A stretch of DNA of 64,000 nt, from contig NC_134951.1 in the NCBI RefSeq assembly GCF_965638725.1, positions 78,371,068 to 78,435,067 of the forward strand, written 5' to 3'. Under the pieces are notes generated by a model, which was not told the origin of the DNA, did not search any database, and saw only the letters and a program-made list of their open reading frames with translations. The stretch's first letter is position 1; each line of letters begins with the position of its first letter. A program made the position numbers and the translations under genes. Positions 38,301 through 49,850 of this stretch are shown here, one piece after another. This DNA comes from Aptenodytes patagonicus. Its lineage: Eukaryota > Chordata > Aves > Sphenisciformes > Spheniscidae.

Positions 38301-41300
38301 CCTAAACTTTCAGAGTATACATTTATACCATAATCAGAAAATGTCAAGAAGGAATTACACAATTGGATAAAAGTCAATTCCAGTTTTAAAAATAGGGCTT
38401 TTAATCATGGAAATAGTTATAATCCACTTCGCATCTCAAAAGGATAAAAAGGTAGCTGTGCATTACAACACTTGAAATTGACATCTTAAAACTTACTGTA
38501 ACATTTTGGACAAACATTGGGATCAAACACTTATTACTTAGTTATCTGTGTAAAGCACCTAAGATACATCTCATTCTCAAAGCAGAACACTTCAAACAAA
38601 ATTCTGTAACAGAAACCATAATACAAAGACAACATTAAATCTGTTACCAAGCAAACAAGACGGCAAGCAGAAGTGTATTACAATACACTAGAATTCGCAG
38701 TCTAGGTTAAGTAGTTATACCAGCTCATTCGAACCAAGACCATACTCCGATTATATTCATCAACCAGAAGCCAAACAGTTTAATAACTCTCTGAAGGCAT
38801 GTTATTCAAGCAATTCATCCACAATCAGAAAACCTCTCACTTAAAAACAGCATTGCATTTGACACAAACCATCAAATCAGTAGCAAATAAAGTCTGCAGT
38901 AAAGCTTAGCACGACATGCCTTACCAACAAAGCTCACAGGATGATGTTTTGGGGTTTTTTTGTTTGTTTTTAAAGAAGTACTCTGCTTCTAACTATGTGT
39001 CTTCCTCACAATGGTACAATTCCACGTTATGAAACAAATTCATCTAATAGCTTACCACTACAAAAGGTGAAGGTTTCTGTTCCCTCCTCCCCACCACCCT
39101 TTCTCCCTGCCACCTATTTTATGCCAGACTCAACATAACTGCTCTATTTTAACTCCTTAACCTACAACACCACTACCTCAATCAAAACCGTAAAATCTAA
39201 CTCTAGATCATTTTTGACCATTTAGTGAATTCAAACAGCTTGTTAAAGGATCTAAAAAGCATCAGCTCTGTAACAGCAAGTGAGATCACATCACTGGCAA
39301 AAGCAAAATTAAGCACAAGATGTCTTCCTCCCAGCAGCAACAAAATTTTGCATCTCTCCAGCTGAACGTGAAATCATCATGAATTACTCTTAGGCCTCTG
39401 AGCAACCTGATCTAGTTGAAGATGTCCCTGCCCATGACAGGGGGGTTGGACTAGATGACCCTTTAAAGGGCCCTTCCAACCCAAACTATTTTATGATTCT
39501 AAGCTGTGTAGAAGAGAGCAGTTGTATTGCCACTTAACCCTTAAACTTACGTCTCTGCTCTAAAAGGAACATTGTTAGAAACGAAAGTTTCACCGTTTGA
39601 TCACTAAAAGTTCTATGTTAGTTCAGGAGATTTCAATTCCCCAAAAGTAAAACTGAAACAGCCTACTAAATAGCAAGCCTGGAAAGAAAGAACCTCATTT
39701 TTACATGAAAGAATTACATGAAATAAAAGAATTGGTCTTCAAATACAGCTGCACGATTACTTGACTTCTAAGTTACATCTTACAGCCTAAAAACAGTAAT
39801 TCTGTCAAAATCATGACACACACACACACACAGAGACACTCCCCCCCAATAATAGGAGCTATACAAAAAGCAAGTGAAATGAAGACCTGAGACACAAGTT
39901 AAGTAAACATGAGAGACCACCATCGGAAAACAAGAAGCCACATAGCCCGTGGTCTACCAAGAATGTCAGAGATAATACCTCCAAGTCACCTCTCAACAAC
40001 TGCTAGTATTTAAGCAAGAACTGAATTACTGGAAAAGAAAACCAGAGTGCACTAGGCCATGTCACGGACTTTTCAAGTCATGTGCCTGCCAACTCTTCTA
40101 GAAACATGACCCTTCAGACACAGTGTTTTGTCAAAAACCTGGTGAAGACTGTTGCAGTTCATCTTCAAGCAAGTTTACAAAATTGTACAGAATAAACTTG
40201 TGATCACCACACTGACATACTCAGAGAACTCTTCAACAATCAAGCCATGAATTTTAAACTTAAACTTTTTTCTATCACAGTAGCTTTAATTTCACACACA
40301 TGCAATGTCTCAATTTTGCTAAAACTATAGAAGATCTCGGACACAATTTTCTCTTCTAGCAATTGATCTGGTTTTCACCTCACTTCAGGCAAACCAGAAA
40401 GCTAGCAACTACAGAGACAAAAATCAGAAGCAGGCTTATTTCATGCAATTAGATTAAAAAAACCCCAAACATTAAAACAGACAATCGAGTAGACTAAAAG
40501 CATCAAAACAAAAAGTGAAACAATTAAAGTTTAAAAAATTCCCATTAATGAAGTAGACCATTCTTATAAATAACTTCGGCTCAGGAAAATAAGCAAATAT
40601 ATGGGTAGGCCCTTACTGAAAGGGGACTGATTCCTTTTCAATCAAACTTGCAGTTGTGATTCTTCATCTGATGTGTATGTATTTTTGTAGTGATCTCAGT
40701 AATCCTGAGGACTAACATGTCAAAATATTTACCAAATATATCAAGACATTTCTCAAGAACATTCATGAAACCAAGTTAAAGGAAGAAAAACAAAGATTTT
40801 CTTTTTTTATATATATACACACACATACTTTGACTAGTTTTAGGTATTTTAAAAACAGTCTTGTGATGGCCCTGATAATTTAGTTTTCACTTAAGTGTCT
40901 ATTAACTGACTTAAGACTTTAAACACCTTTTATAATGTCTAAGTTCTTAAGTCTTCTCTTGCAGTAACTTTTGTTGTTCACTGCCTTTAAGAATCTATTT
41001 TCCTAAATACTGTCTTTCCAGCTTATTTCACTCTGATCGTGTTCCCTTATTTACAGTAGTAGCACAGATCATTAACAGAGGGAATTAAAGGGGAATTCTG
41101 ATCTTTGAAAAGCTGAAGTTGTAGCTTCTTAAGTTATGCAGAAGAAAATAAAAAGGAAAATAAGGACCTATGACAAAATAAAGCCTTTTAAAAAAATGAG
41201 GATGCTGAAGATCATTGACAGTATTTTTAGTGCTCCAACTCTGAACACTGTTAACCCCTATCTTTTTATTCCTTCTTCTCTATTATGTCTACACTGTTAG

Positions 41301-44300
41301 AGAAGACCAGATGATGCTATGATCAAACAGGACAGGTGTAAAACTCTCTCTTTCTAGGTCTCAAATGACTACATGAGTTGTGTTTGAGTCTGTAACACCA
41401 TTCTCACAGAATGAACGATTCTCACAGAAAGTCTGTTTTTACCTGAACAACAGAAGGACAGTATTTCCAGATGCACAACTTTGGTCTTACATTGTACAAC
41501 TGAATCTCCATGCACAACAGTTTTACTTCTATACTTTTTTCAGTAATATGGACTCCCAGCTGCTGATATGCAAGGCTGAGCCTGCATTCCCATTACATGA
41601 ATCTTACATGCTAAGTTTTCACACAGAGCTTGAAAGAGGTGACAAGGACAGCAAGTTTGTGGAACGTTGTAATGATGCCTTTGCACAACGATGGAATCTC
41701 AGCCATGCCATGTTGAAACTAGACAGCAGAAGCTGAGGCTAATCTAGCAGCGGATGCAGCATCACCTAGAAATCCCAGCTACCAAGCACAACTCCAGTAC
41801 AGTCCAAGGGTTCAGAGCTACAAGTTAAAAAAAAAAGGCAAGTATGATCTGAAGCCTCCAATAGGCCCTACTGCTATCAAGAAACAGAAAAAGTCAACTC
41901 ATGGATGTCACCATATGCCACAGAGTAGGTCTTTATTTCAGATCCAGTTAGAAATTTTAATGCAAACTGTATCCAGAAATACTGTAATTCTCTGCATAAA
42001 AACATGCAACTTCCCCATAAGACACCAGAACACATTAAAGACCTCTGATAAATTATGGAAGTTTCTATATAAATAGCATTCCTAGAAATTACATACTTCA
42101 AACGTTTTCCAGCTAGCTCAAATTACAGGTTCTTCAGGGAAAAGATTTTTGACCCTAAATACATTCTAAAGTTCAGTAAAAGAAACACGTTCAAAAAAAT
42201 CAGTAGTGATACAAACAGAAATATTCCGCCTCCCGCCCCACAAATTATGTCAGAATTAAAATTTGAAGACTGCTACTAGCACATCTTCAACTACAGGAGG
42301 AAAGCATTTCCCTCTGGAAAACTTTTTTGCCTTACTTGAAGATGTATCCCTTCTACCAGGTTTCATCTCCACATAATACCTGTATTAGTTTAAACTTTTT
42401 TAGTAGACAGGTAAAATCAACACTTACAGTGACATAAAAATCCAGTTTTCAGTTAACCTGTTTAAGAATTTGCACATACTGCAAAATCTTCTTTAAATAA
42501 ACCAGTGATTTATAGGAACTCTCTGGCTAGACCTTAAGTCTGAAGCCTTTCTTCCCCAGGTCCAAGAAAGAGATAGTTCTCTAAGTAACCTGAGATGCAT
42601 TGGTTTAAGCAAACGCAAGAGTTGCCTTGACCTCCTTGCCCCATATTGCCCCTTCTGGTACATCTGTAGGGGACTCAGGCAGCTCATCAGTGAACTCGAG
42701 CGGGGGAAAAAGACGAAGGCTAAAAGCCAGCTCTTTTCTCCAGTCAGTTTGGTTTCACTCAGTGTTGGTTCTTGATCTGCTTAGTAGTTCATGTCAGTAA
42801 TCTGATGGCTAAACAGTGACAATCTGAAGAGCCTCAGTAACGTGCTACTTGGAAAGGCACTAAAGAACAGAGAGCTGTACACAGAACTAGGAAGACAGCC
42901 CTGAATCCGATTTACATTCAAGGGGTCACTTACAGTCTCACAAGAACTGGAAGATAATTGGGCAGCATTACGTAGGTTAGTTAATTCCCTTCATTCTCTA
43001 AAAATATTAAGCAGACTTTAAGACTCCATGGCTTCAAAATACCTCCATAAATACCACTATTTTTCTTGGAGCACCCATTTTTTATGCTGAGCTTTCGGGT
43101 TCACTTTTTCCAAAAATAAATGATAAGCACTTAGGGGGTAGGCCACACACAACATTGCACCTGAGCCATTCCAAAAGTAACTTGAAGTTCATGCTGATTG
43201 AAGTTCAGTAAAAGCACTGTATTTCCTCAGAACTGCTTGTGTAAATCAGGGTGCTTCAATGTTTTACATACCAACCACTAGGCTAAACGATCAGGGCAAT
43301 ACTGATCAGATCTTTAGCTATGATCCCCAGAGCACTTTGTTATCATGTTCCTGGCTCTTCTTTCTTCACAGAACCTCCTACACAGTCAAGCTAAGTAGCT
43401 ACTGCATTAAAAAGGGGAGGGGAAAGATGAAGGCCATGAGTCCACAGCAACAAGCAATGAGGCAAGCAGAAATTCCCAAAAGGCTGGACTGAAAGGCTTC
43501 TTGTTGATCCTGCTCACTTTTAGTCAACAGAAGTTAAAATGAGCAAACCTAAATTATGTACTTCGTGGAAAAGAACAGTGAAATTGGGATTCATGGCACA
43601 GGAACTGACAAAAAAGAATTAATATTTTCTACATATGTATTTCATCAGTGCAATTGTACAGCAATGATAATATATTACCTAAAAGACCAAAAGCAGGTAA
43701 CGCATGCCTGTATCTTAAAAAGCATTTGTCCCACCAAAACATGGACCCAAAAAATGCATTCCAAATCTTAATTTAAGACAATCCAGTAGTGGTCAACACA
43801 TGCTTTGCTATGTCTGAAAGTAGTAGAGATGCCTTTGATTAAAATATGATATACATATAATAGTGTTATATTTTATTCCAACCTATATATGAAGCCAGCA
43901 AGTTAGTGTTTATGTGAAACCACAATTAAAGGTGAACTTACTATAACTCCATTAAATATGCACCCCATTCAAAGAAAAAACAGTGTTCGTAGGACTGCTT
44001 AATGCAAACAAATAAAATGGACACGGCCAAAACAGCATTTAAGTTTCCACTTCTGGATATAACGGACAGTTACTCTCCTTAAATCCATCAAGCAGCCTTT
44101 TTGAGAGCAGAAGTTGCTTTGTCTACACTAAGAAGAAGATTCAATAGCAACACAGCTGTCATTAGCAAATTCCCTCCTGTCTCTTCATTAACACAGTTTA
44201 GCTGCTGACGTAACTTACCTCCCTTGGGTGTATTCCATCACACTCACTTGAATATATGCTGGAAATGGATCTCTTCTATGGTAGCAACTAGTCATTGCAA

Positions 44301-45720
44301 GTTACAGAAACTGATTACAGTTGGAAGCCTTTTTTTGTTTTCACACTATCAATCAGAAAGCAAGTTGCACAGAATCTACGCTTTGGTAGTTTTGACAGGA
44401 ATTTTACAGCTGGAAGTAAGGGCATAGCTTTACAGACTTAGAAGTTTGCTATTCCCGGGGATAATCTTGAGTACAGGAACTTTGCTGAAAAGGTTCACAA
44501 GGCCTAAACCACTCAACATCAAAGCAGCACTTTTTCCTACTGTTTAAATACATTATCCTTTACTACCCAGAAGACTAGATACTCAGAGGAAGCCAGAAAC
44601 CAGCTTTAAACATATGGAGCCAGACTATGTTGACTCCCCTGGAAAGAACTGTCACCCCAGAAGTAGCTGGCAGGATAGTTTGCCCAGAAGAGGGAGTAGC
44701 TGATCATATACATCAAGTGTTGCACTTGTATCCTCACGTTTCTACAGTTTAGTCTTTGTTCTATGAAATAGCAATATTTAACTTGCAAGATCCTAATAAT
44801 GCTAGTAACTTACAGTGTACAAAAAGCCAAGAGCTGAAGTTTACCAAAATGCACACACAAAATACTCCAGCAGATAAACAGATGACCCACAGACGCCTAG
44901 TCTAGTTAGCTCCTTGTTTACAAATCAGGAAATTCAGGTATACAGAGACAAGTGGCTTGGGTCAGTTTCTTTAAGCAGGTGGTCTGTGTGACAGGATTGC
45001 CTACTATATTTTCCATGGCGACACTCAGCCTTCTAAAAGGTGAAAAAGATGGCCAGGCTCTTCTTTATGCAAGTTCTAGGCGATGAAAACTTCATTTTAA
45101 CATTTTACTGTTAATATTTGAACATGCTGAGGAGAAGACCGCGCAGACTAAGAAAACCTAAAATTTATTGTAGGAGTAAGGAGTTGACATTTTTCTGATG
45201 TTTAAAAATAACTTGCTATCTAGCAAGGAATGCAAGCAACCGTATCTTCTAAAGTTACAAGTGAAGAAAAAAAAACTCCTACTCATGTATTGCAAAACAT
45301 TGTTCAGGATTTTGTCTCTTTGGAAAAAGCATTTCCCCCCAAACTATATATAAAAATATTTGAGCCAAGATGAGAACTTTACAAAAGAGATGTATCATGA
45401 AAAGGATAAAATAGTTTTTCAGAACAAGGATACTAAAAACAATGGAAGAGGGAGGTCACACATCTTCCATTAAAAGTTCACTAAAACGTTGAGATGGAAA
45501 AACTGCTTTTTACCTTAGGATAAGCTCGTCTCTAGGTAAAACCTTAAAATCTGCTTCACTAAGGCGAACCTATGGAGCAAAAGGAGAAGCACAACTTATC
45601 AAGCTGTCATGATTACCCGGGGGGGGGGGGAGGGGAGGGGGGAGGAAGAGAAGGACAGGAGGGGAAGTCACAAATAATTTTTAAACATACCTTCTTTGGG
45701 AGAGGTTCTTCATTCGTCAT
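22782..45720 (-). CDS. WTAP: WTAP, pre-mRNA-splicing/m6A methyltransferase regulator (7 coding exons)
   Basis: Wilms-tumour-1-associating protein is the scaffold subunit of the nuclear m6A writer complex. It recruits METTL3-METTL14 to nuclear speckles and works with VIRMA, HAKAI, ZC3H13 and RBM15. The coding exons are 45691-45720, 45514-45569, 38174-38232, 36271-36398, 30225-30403, 25267-25421 and 22782-23365. All have GT-AG junctions and sum to 1191 bases, or 396 residues, the human length. Residues 7-12 (PKKVRL) are the nuclear localisation signal. Residues 50-250 or so are a long Glu/Gln-rich coiled coil. Residues 250-396 are a Ser/Gly/Asn-rich disordered tail ending [10 protein letters not shown]. 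The start [10 protein letters not shown] matches the family exactly. The gene looks intact. It is transcribed toward SOD2, with a CpG-island promoter near 49-50 kb. Confidence 0.97.
23366..25266 (-). other. WTAP: WTAP intron between residues 202 and 203
   Basis: About 1.9 kb with donor GTAAGG and acceptor atatAG. It is AT-rich with no recognised element. Confidence 0.8.
25267..25421 (-). CDS. WTAP: WTAP coding exon (residues 151-203)
   Basis: It encodes '[20 protein letters not shown]' through '[12 protein letters not shown]', the central coiled coil. The acceptor is ctttgcAG. It completes Ser151 (AG/C). Confidence 0.97.
25422..30224 (-). other. WTAP: WTAP intron, 4.8 kb
   Basis: The intron has donor GTAAAC. 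Its first codons after the donor are in frame and stop at once, which matters for a short isoform. No transposon was recognised in the rest, which is AT-rich with short homopolymer runs. Confidence 0.8.
30221..30224 (-). other. WTAP: In-frame intronic stop for the short WTAP isoform
   Basis: Reading through the donor turns the split codon AG/C (Ser151) into AGG (Arg), directly followed by TAA. The result is a 151-residue protein ending FTPDR. As I recall, the annotated human WTAP isoform 2 has the same length and the same Ser-to-Arg ending. Use here is inference. Confidence 0.6.
30225..30403 (-). CDS. WTAP: WTAP coding exon (residues 92-150)
   Basis: It encodes '[20 protein letters not shown]' through '[11 protein letters not shown]', nearly identical to human. 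The acceptor is ttttatgcAG and the donor GATAG/GTAAAC. Confidence 0.97.
30652..30675 (+). repeat. C14-T-C9 homopolymer tract
   Basis: This is an almost pure C run on the plus strand, so WTAP pre-mRNA carries a G run here. It is a possible G-quadruplex or length-polymorphic site and a likely spot for sequencing error. Confidence 0.85.
34241..34263 (+). repeat. Short C/T homopolymer tract
   Basis: A run of Cs is followed by a run of Ts in a WTAP intron. Confidence 0.7.
34685..35210 (+). mobile_element. CR1 LINE fragment, old subfamily
   Basis: This is a 3' CR1 piece antisense to WTAP. It still shows degraded ORF2 C-terminal signals ('[16 protein letters not shown]', '[13 protein letters not shown]') and ends in GTGATTCTGTGATTCG-like tail repeats. 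Its frame is broken and it is much more diverged than the copies at 1-803 and 15951-16600, so it is an older insertion from a different CR1 subfamily. Confidence 0.88.
36271..36398 (-). CDS. WTAP: WTAP coding exon (residues 49-91)
   Basis: It encodes '[20 protein letters not shown]' through '[11 protein letters not shown]', the start of the coiled coil. The donor is TACT/GTAAGT and the acceptor gtattAG. Confidence 0.97.
36399..38173 (-). other. WTAP: WTAP intron, 1.8 kb
   Basis: AT-rich with no recognised element. Confidence 0.8.
38174..38232 (-). CDS. WTAP: WTAP coding exon (residues 29-49)
   Basis: This short 59-base exon encodes '[19 protein letters not shown]'. The acceptor is ctgcaatAG and the donor AATT/GTAAGT. 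Confidence 0.96.
39394..39501 (+). mobile_element. CR1 LINE 3' tail fragment
   Basis: About 108 bases of CR1 3'-terminal sequence: 'GAGCAACCTGATCTAG', then 'GTCCCTGCCCATGACAGGGG', then 'CCCTTCCAACCCAAAC', ending TTATGATTCT. Only the non-coding tail remains, a common fate of 5'-truncated CR1 copies. Confidence 0.9.
39816..39831 (+). repeat. (AC)8 microsatellite
   Basis: A short dinucleotide run in a WTAP intron. Confidence 0.9.
41380..41736 (+). other. Unexplained 118-codon open frame in a WTAP intron
   Basis: It starts with ATG and runs 118 codons antisense to WTAP in AT-rich DNA, where stops are frequent. The product has no motif I recognise. No promoter, splice partner or close poly(A) signal supports it. 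It may be chance or a worn transposon piece. Confidence 0.2.
45514..45569 (-). CDS. WTAP: WTAP coding exon (residues 11-29)
   Basis: It encodes '[18 protein letters not shown]' plus two bases of Arg29 and completes the nuclear localisation signal begun in the previous exon. The acceptor is gctccatAG and the donor AAG/GTAAAA. Confidence 0.96.
45570..45690 (-). other. WTAP: WTAP 121-bp intron with a G-rich tract on the opposite strand
   Basis: It is by far the shortest WTAP intron (donor GTATGT, acceptor ccatAG). Its middle is a C-run/pyrimidine stretch in the transcript. On the plus strand this reads G12-A-G4-A-G6 at 45619-45642. Confidence 0.9.
45619..45642 (+). repeat. G-rich tract, G-quadruplex candidate
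   Basis: G12-A-G4-A-G6 on the non-transcribed (plus) strand. It can fold as a four-tract G-quadruplex in several registers. The transcript carries the C-rich complement. Confidence 0.8.
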
Positions 45721-45728
45721 TGTGAACT
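45691..45728 (-). CDS. WTAP: WTAP first coding exon (start codon exon)
   Basis: It starts at a cttcAG acceptor, with 8 bases of 5'UTR and then ATG at 45718-45720. It encodes [10 protein letters not shown] and ends in a GTATGT donor. The start is fixed by identity with the vertebrate WTAP N-terminus. The 5'UTR continues in at least one upstream exon. Confidence 0.95.
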
Positions 45729-48700
45729 CTGAAGGGGGAGAAAAAAAAAGGGGGGGTTTAATTAATGTAGTTACTAGTGTACATGAAATACTGAACAAGT
45801 CAGAAACTTGTACTTCTAGCTTTTTTTTTAATTTGCAATACTAGACTACTGAAATATTGGTTCCACACAATGCAGAGCCAGAGCACAAAACAACACTATG
45901 ACAAGTTTGCTGCTGTAATCTAGATAACAAAGTCAACAGATGCATTCTTTCCAAAAGTTAACCAAAACTGTCTTTAAATGTCTATAAAGCCTACCAGTAA
46001 TCAATTCTTCCTATTTAACTAAGCAAAGCCACCCAACTTTGTCTACATTTGTTTAGATCAAACTGACATTTCGTATGTGCCTACATCTATTTAACATTGT
46101 ATTTTACAAGGTAGAGGACAATCAGGGTCTGAGGAAAGCAATTTATACTACTACTTCAGTTTCTCTTTGGAATAAAAGTAAATAATTTGTGAACATTACC
46201 ACTAATGTTTGGGTTATGTCAAAATAACGTTCTTCCAAGTACTTACTCTTCTACTTTTAAGATTCTGATGAACAGGAGTATTAAACAGTTATTTTAAACC
46301 CCTTGTGAATCTTTTTAGGAAGAAGTAAGATGTCAAATAAATGGCTTGGATACACCATCAAATTCAATCCCTCTTGTGTGTATGTAGCATAATAGGATTG
46401 CATTGTGCTAGGTTAAAAATTCACACTTCCTTGAGTTACAGGACATGCTTCCTTACCTCAAAAGGATAATACATAGTATTTTCTACAACTATGATTATAT
46501 CAAAAAATATTGAGTCCGCAAAGATTATAAGCATACAAGTAACAATGAATACAAGGTTTGCTAGAGGCATGCATCTTTGCAATATGCTTTCCAACAGAAA
46601 GGTTGCATATAATATTAAGACTCAACAAGCTTGTAAAGCTGCTGCAATGCACGTATACCAGGGAAAGGATGTGTCAACTCCGTGGTTGTAAACATTTAGC
46701 TTCACAAAAACAATGCTCTTAAGTAGTTAAAAAAATATTTTATTTTCTCAAGGACTTTTACAGACCACCTTAGGTATTTTCACAACAACACCCAATGAAC
46801 TAATTTAACTTCTCCAAATCCTAAGACAAACAAATCCTAAAATTGTTTGTCAAGACAACAAACAAATACACACCAAATGAAGTAGAGCCTCTTCAACCTA
46901 CACTAACCATTGACAAATACACAGCACTCTACCAAACAAGGCCCTGGTTAAAAAAAAAAAACACCCCACCCCCGAAAAACCAAACAAAAACCCACACACC
47001 AAGTACAGCGCACAGATGAAACAACTTCCAAGCCTTTCATAAAAGAAAAGCTGACACTAGAACCCACAGAAAGGTTTCCAAAAACATTCAGTAGAAGCAT
47101 CTCACTGATGAATGGCAGCTTCCTGTTCCTAGTCTTAGTAACACACACACACTTAAGTGCCTCCCTAGCCTAAGAAGTCCCACCACCACCTTCTCTCTCG
47201 CACACAAGAAGTTACTCAAGCATTTTGCTTTTAACTTCTGGGTGCAGCTCCTTATTTGAGACTGTTTTATCAAAAACATACTTTAAATATATTCAAGCAT
47301 AAGAGGCTATCAATACAAACTGCCAGTGCCCAACTCAGTCATCCAAAATAACACAGAATAACTTGAGATCACAGGGGGAATGCTTGTGACCCCTGTGTTT
47401 AGGTTGCCTACCTCTTCCACTATAATCTTCCTGAAGATTTTTAGAATCTTTTAACTCCTTCAGTGTTTGGATGTAGTCTTGAAGATCTCAGCAAGATTTA
47501 AGTCCTTGACAAAGAGAAACATGCTTTTCAGATGTCCCACAGAACAGCTAACACTGATTAAACTGCGCACAGATGATGTCAAGTCATTATTTGTGTTCCT
47601 CAGAAAAGTACCAGAAGCATACAAATACCAAAAAAGGTGAGTTTCCCTAAAGACTTGGCTTGTGAATCCTGCAGCAGCATACAACAACTATAAACGCTTG
47701 GTTGCTGCCACAATCATGACTGAAAGAAATCAAAGGCTGATGCTCCATCTAAGGGTAGTCTACCTCGTGTCTCCAGACTTCGCACAAGGTTCCATCATCC
47801 AGTTCTATACAGCAGCACCAGACCTGGCTACTCTAACCTCTACGCCCAGCACACCACCATTTACAAAGCCACCTCTTGCTTTCAGACGAGCACAAAAGTG
47901 CTGAAGACTGAGGTTACAGGCCACTGCATTACATAAGTTAATGTCTTACTGCCACCTATTATCACTTGTAGTGATAGAACCGTACACTTAAAAACACACA
48001 AACTAAAAATATTCTACAGGTTATTTTGGAAAAGCTAGGTTGATCACATCTTCAGATAAGCACTAGCACTCTTTCTGTATGTGTGAATTTCACCTCACTA
48101 CTCCCATGCAACAGCTTTTTTTTTGGCACCTACAGTAACTTACCAAAAGCTGAAAAATTTATTACTGCTATATACTTCTACCATTGTGCTCAGTGTTTTT
48201 TCAGAAACATTAAGAGCATCAGGCTGACTACACCAGTCGTCAGTGATTTGCCTTAGCTTTCTGTTCAGATGAATTTGTATGCTACAGACAGTAACGTTAC
48301 AACATTCTTTGAATTTAATACAGTAACTTTTAAAGTACTGTGCAGCAAGAGGTGCTTCTCATCACTTGGCTCTCCTCTAAAAGAGAAGATCTCTCTCCTA
48401 CGCAGATCAGAAATATTTTGCAAGACCACGATGAAGTGCCATTTTCTACATTAAAAAGAACCAACTAAAACAACATTCCTGTACAACTGACTGGAATTAA
48501 CACAATTATATTTTGTGATTTATATGATGAACAGCTTAACTGTACTGTCCTAACTAAACGCTTTCATGACTTTGGGGAAATGATGGCTGCTATATGCCAC
48601 TCCTTCTGCATATCTGCTCCTGGCAACGAGCAATATAAAACCATATTCCATACTTAAAATAACATTGTCATGAGCATCGAAAGAATTTTTATGTAATCTC

Positions 48701-49611
48701 AATGTTTTAGGCTTTTATGGCACTTCAAATATTAAGAGAGCTGAAATGGGGAAAGTGCATTTTAATTTTGGGAACTCCAGTAGCCTGTACACCTTTTACT
48801 ACTATGTTTAGGAAACACAGGATTTAAGGATTAAAAAACGTAAGAAACAAAGTAATTAAATAACATCAGGTATGCTGCTCTACTAGTTACACCTGAAGTA
48901 ACTGGCAGTTATTTTTAACGATATGAAAAAGAGTTCCCCGGGGAAAACCCCGGCATAGGCTCCAGGCCCCCGAAATATGAAAAAAAGCTTCAAAATAACA
49001 CTCTTGACCGGGCAGTCTTCACATTCGCCTCAGCAACGGCGGTCTGAAGCCGGGTCGCGCGCCCACCCACCCCCCGACAGACGGCGAGTCCCGCGCGCAG
49101 CCCCGCCTCCTGCGCGGAGACCCCGCCGGCTGCGGGCCAGGCGCAGCTGCAGGCCGCTGACCGGCCGGCTCGCCGCAGACGCTTGACAGACCCCGCTGCC
49201 GCGCCCCCCCCCCCCCCCCCCGCCAAGCTCAGGCACTGCCCGCCCCGCCGGGCCGCCCTCGCTCGTCTTCAACAAGGGATGAGAGAAACGCGTCTCCCGC
49301 GCCCGGGGGGGGGCGGCGGCGGCAGCGGCCGTGCCCGGGCGTGGCGGCTGCCGAAGGCTAGGGGAGGAGGATCCCAGCAGAGCAGCCAGGCCGGGCTCGG
49401 GGCCTCGCACAAAATGGCTCTAAGTGCTTCCGCTCCGCCCCCCGCTCGAGGTGAGGGATGGAGCCGCCGCCGGGGTTTGGCGGCCCGAGACCGCGAGGTG
49501 CCCGGTCCCTCCCGCGGGTCCCGCTACCTCCAGCGAGGAGGAAGACGGCGGTGCCAGGGAAGGTGGGTGGGGGGCTCGGCGGCGGGGAGGAGCGCTCGCG
49601 CGGCCACTCAC
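45729..49611 (-). other. WTAP: WTAP intron 1 (5'UTR intron), inferred
   Basis: About 3.9 kb between the start-codon exon and the proposed non-coding exon. It is AT-rich until it enters the CpG island near 49.02 kb, and an 18-base C run lies at 49204-49221. No transposon was recognised. Confidence 0.6.
49204..49221 (+). repeat. C18 homopolymer run
   Basis: An uninterrupted C run inside the WTAP CpG island. In the WTAP transcript strand it reads G18, just inside intron 1. Confidence 0.9.
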
Positions 49612-49850
49612 CTCCCGCCCGCGGTGCGGAGGCCTCGCTCTCCCAGCTCACTAGTTGCTCGGGCCGCGCCCGTCACATCGAGGGCGAAACGCCGCCACCG
49701 CTCACGCCCGCCGCCACCTCTGCGCCCGCAACCAGCTCTACAGGGACCGCCGCTCCGGGGCCGGGGTCGCCGCCGCGTCCCCCCGCCCGGGCTCCCTCGC
49801 GCGCCGCTCCCGCCCGCTCTTTATTTGCGGATTCTCTGCGCTACAAAATG
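49612..49850 (-). other. WTAP: Proposed WTAP 5'UTR exon 1
   Basis: The minus strand has a near-perfect donor GGAG/GTGAGT at 49612/49611 in the island, which would splice to the start-codon exon acceptor at 45729. The upstream limit near the YY1-like word at 49845-49855 is a guess. RNA data would be needed to fix it. Confidence 0.45.

Larger units (their letters stand above)
38233..45513 (-). other. WTAP: WTAP intron, 7.3 kb
   Basis: The longest intron in the window. It holds a CR1 3' tail (39394-39501), an (AC)n microsatellite (39816-39831), and a 118-codon plus-strand open frame (41380-41736) of unknown meaning. The rest is AT-rich with nothing recognised. Confidence 0.8.
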
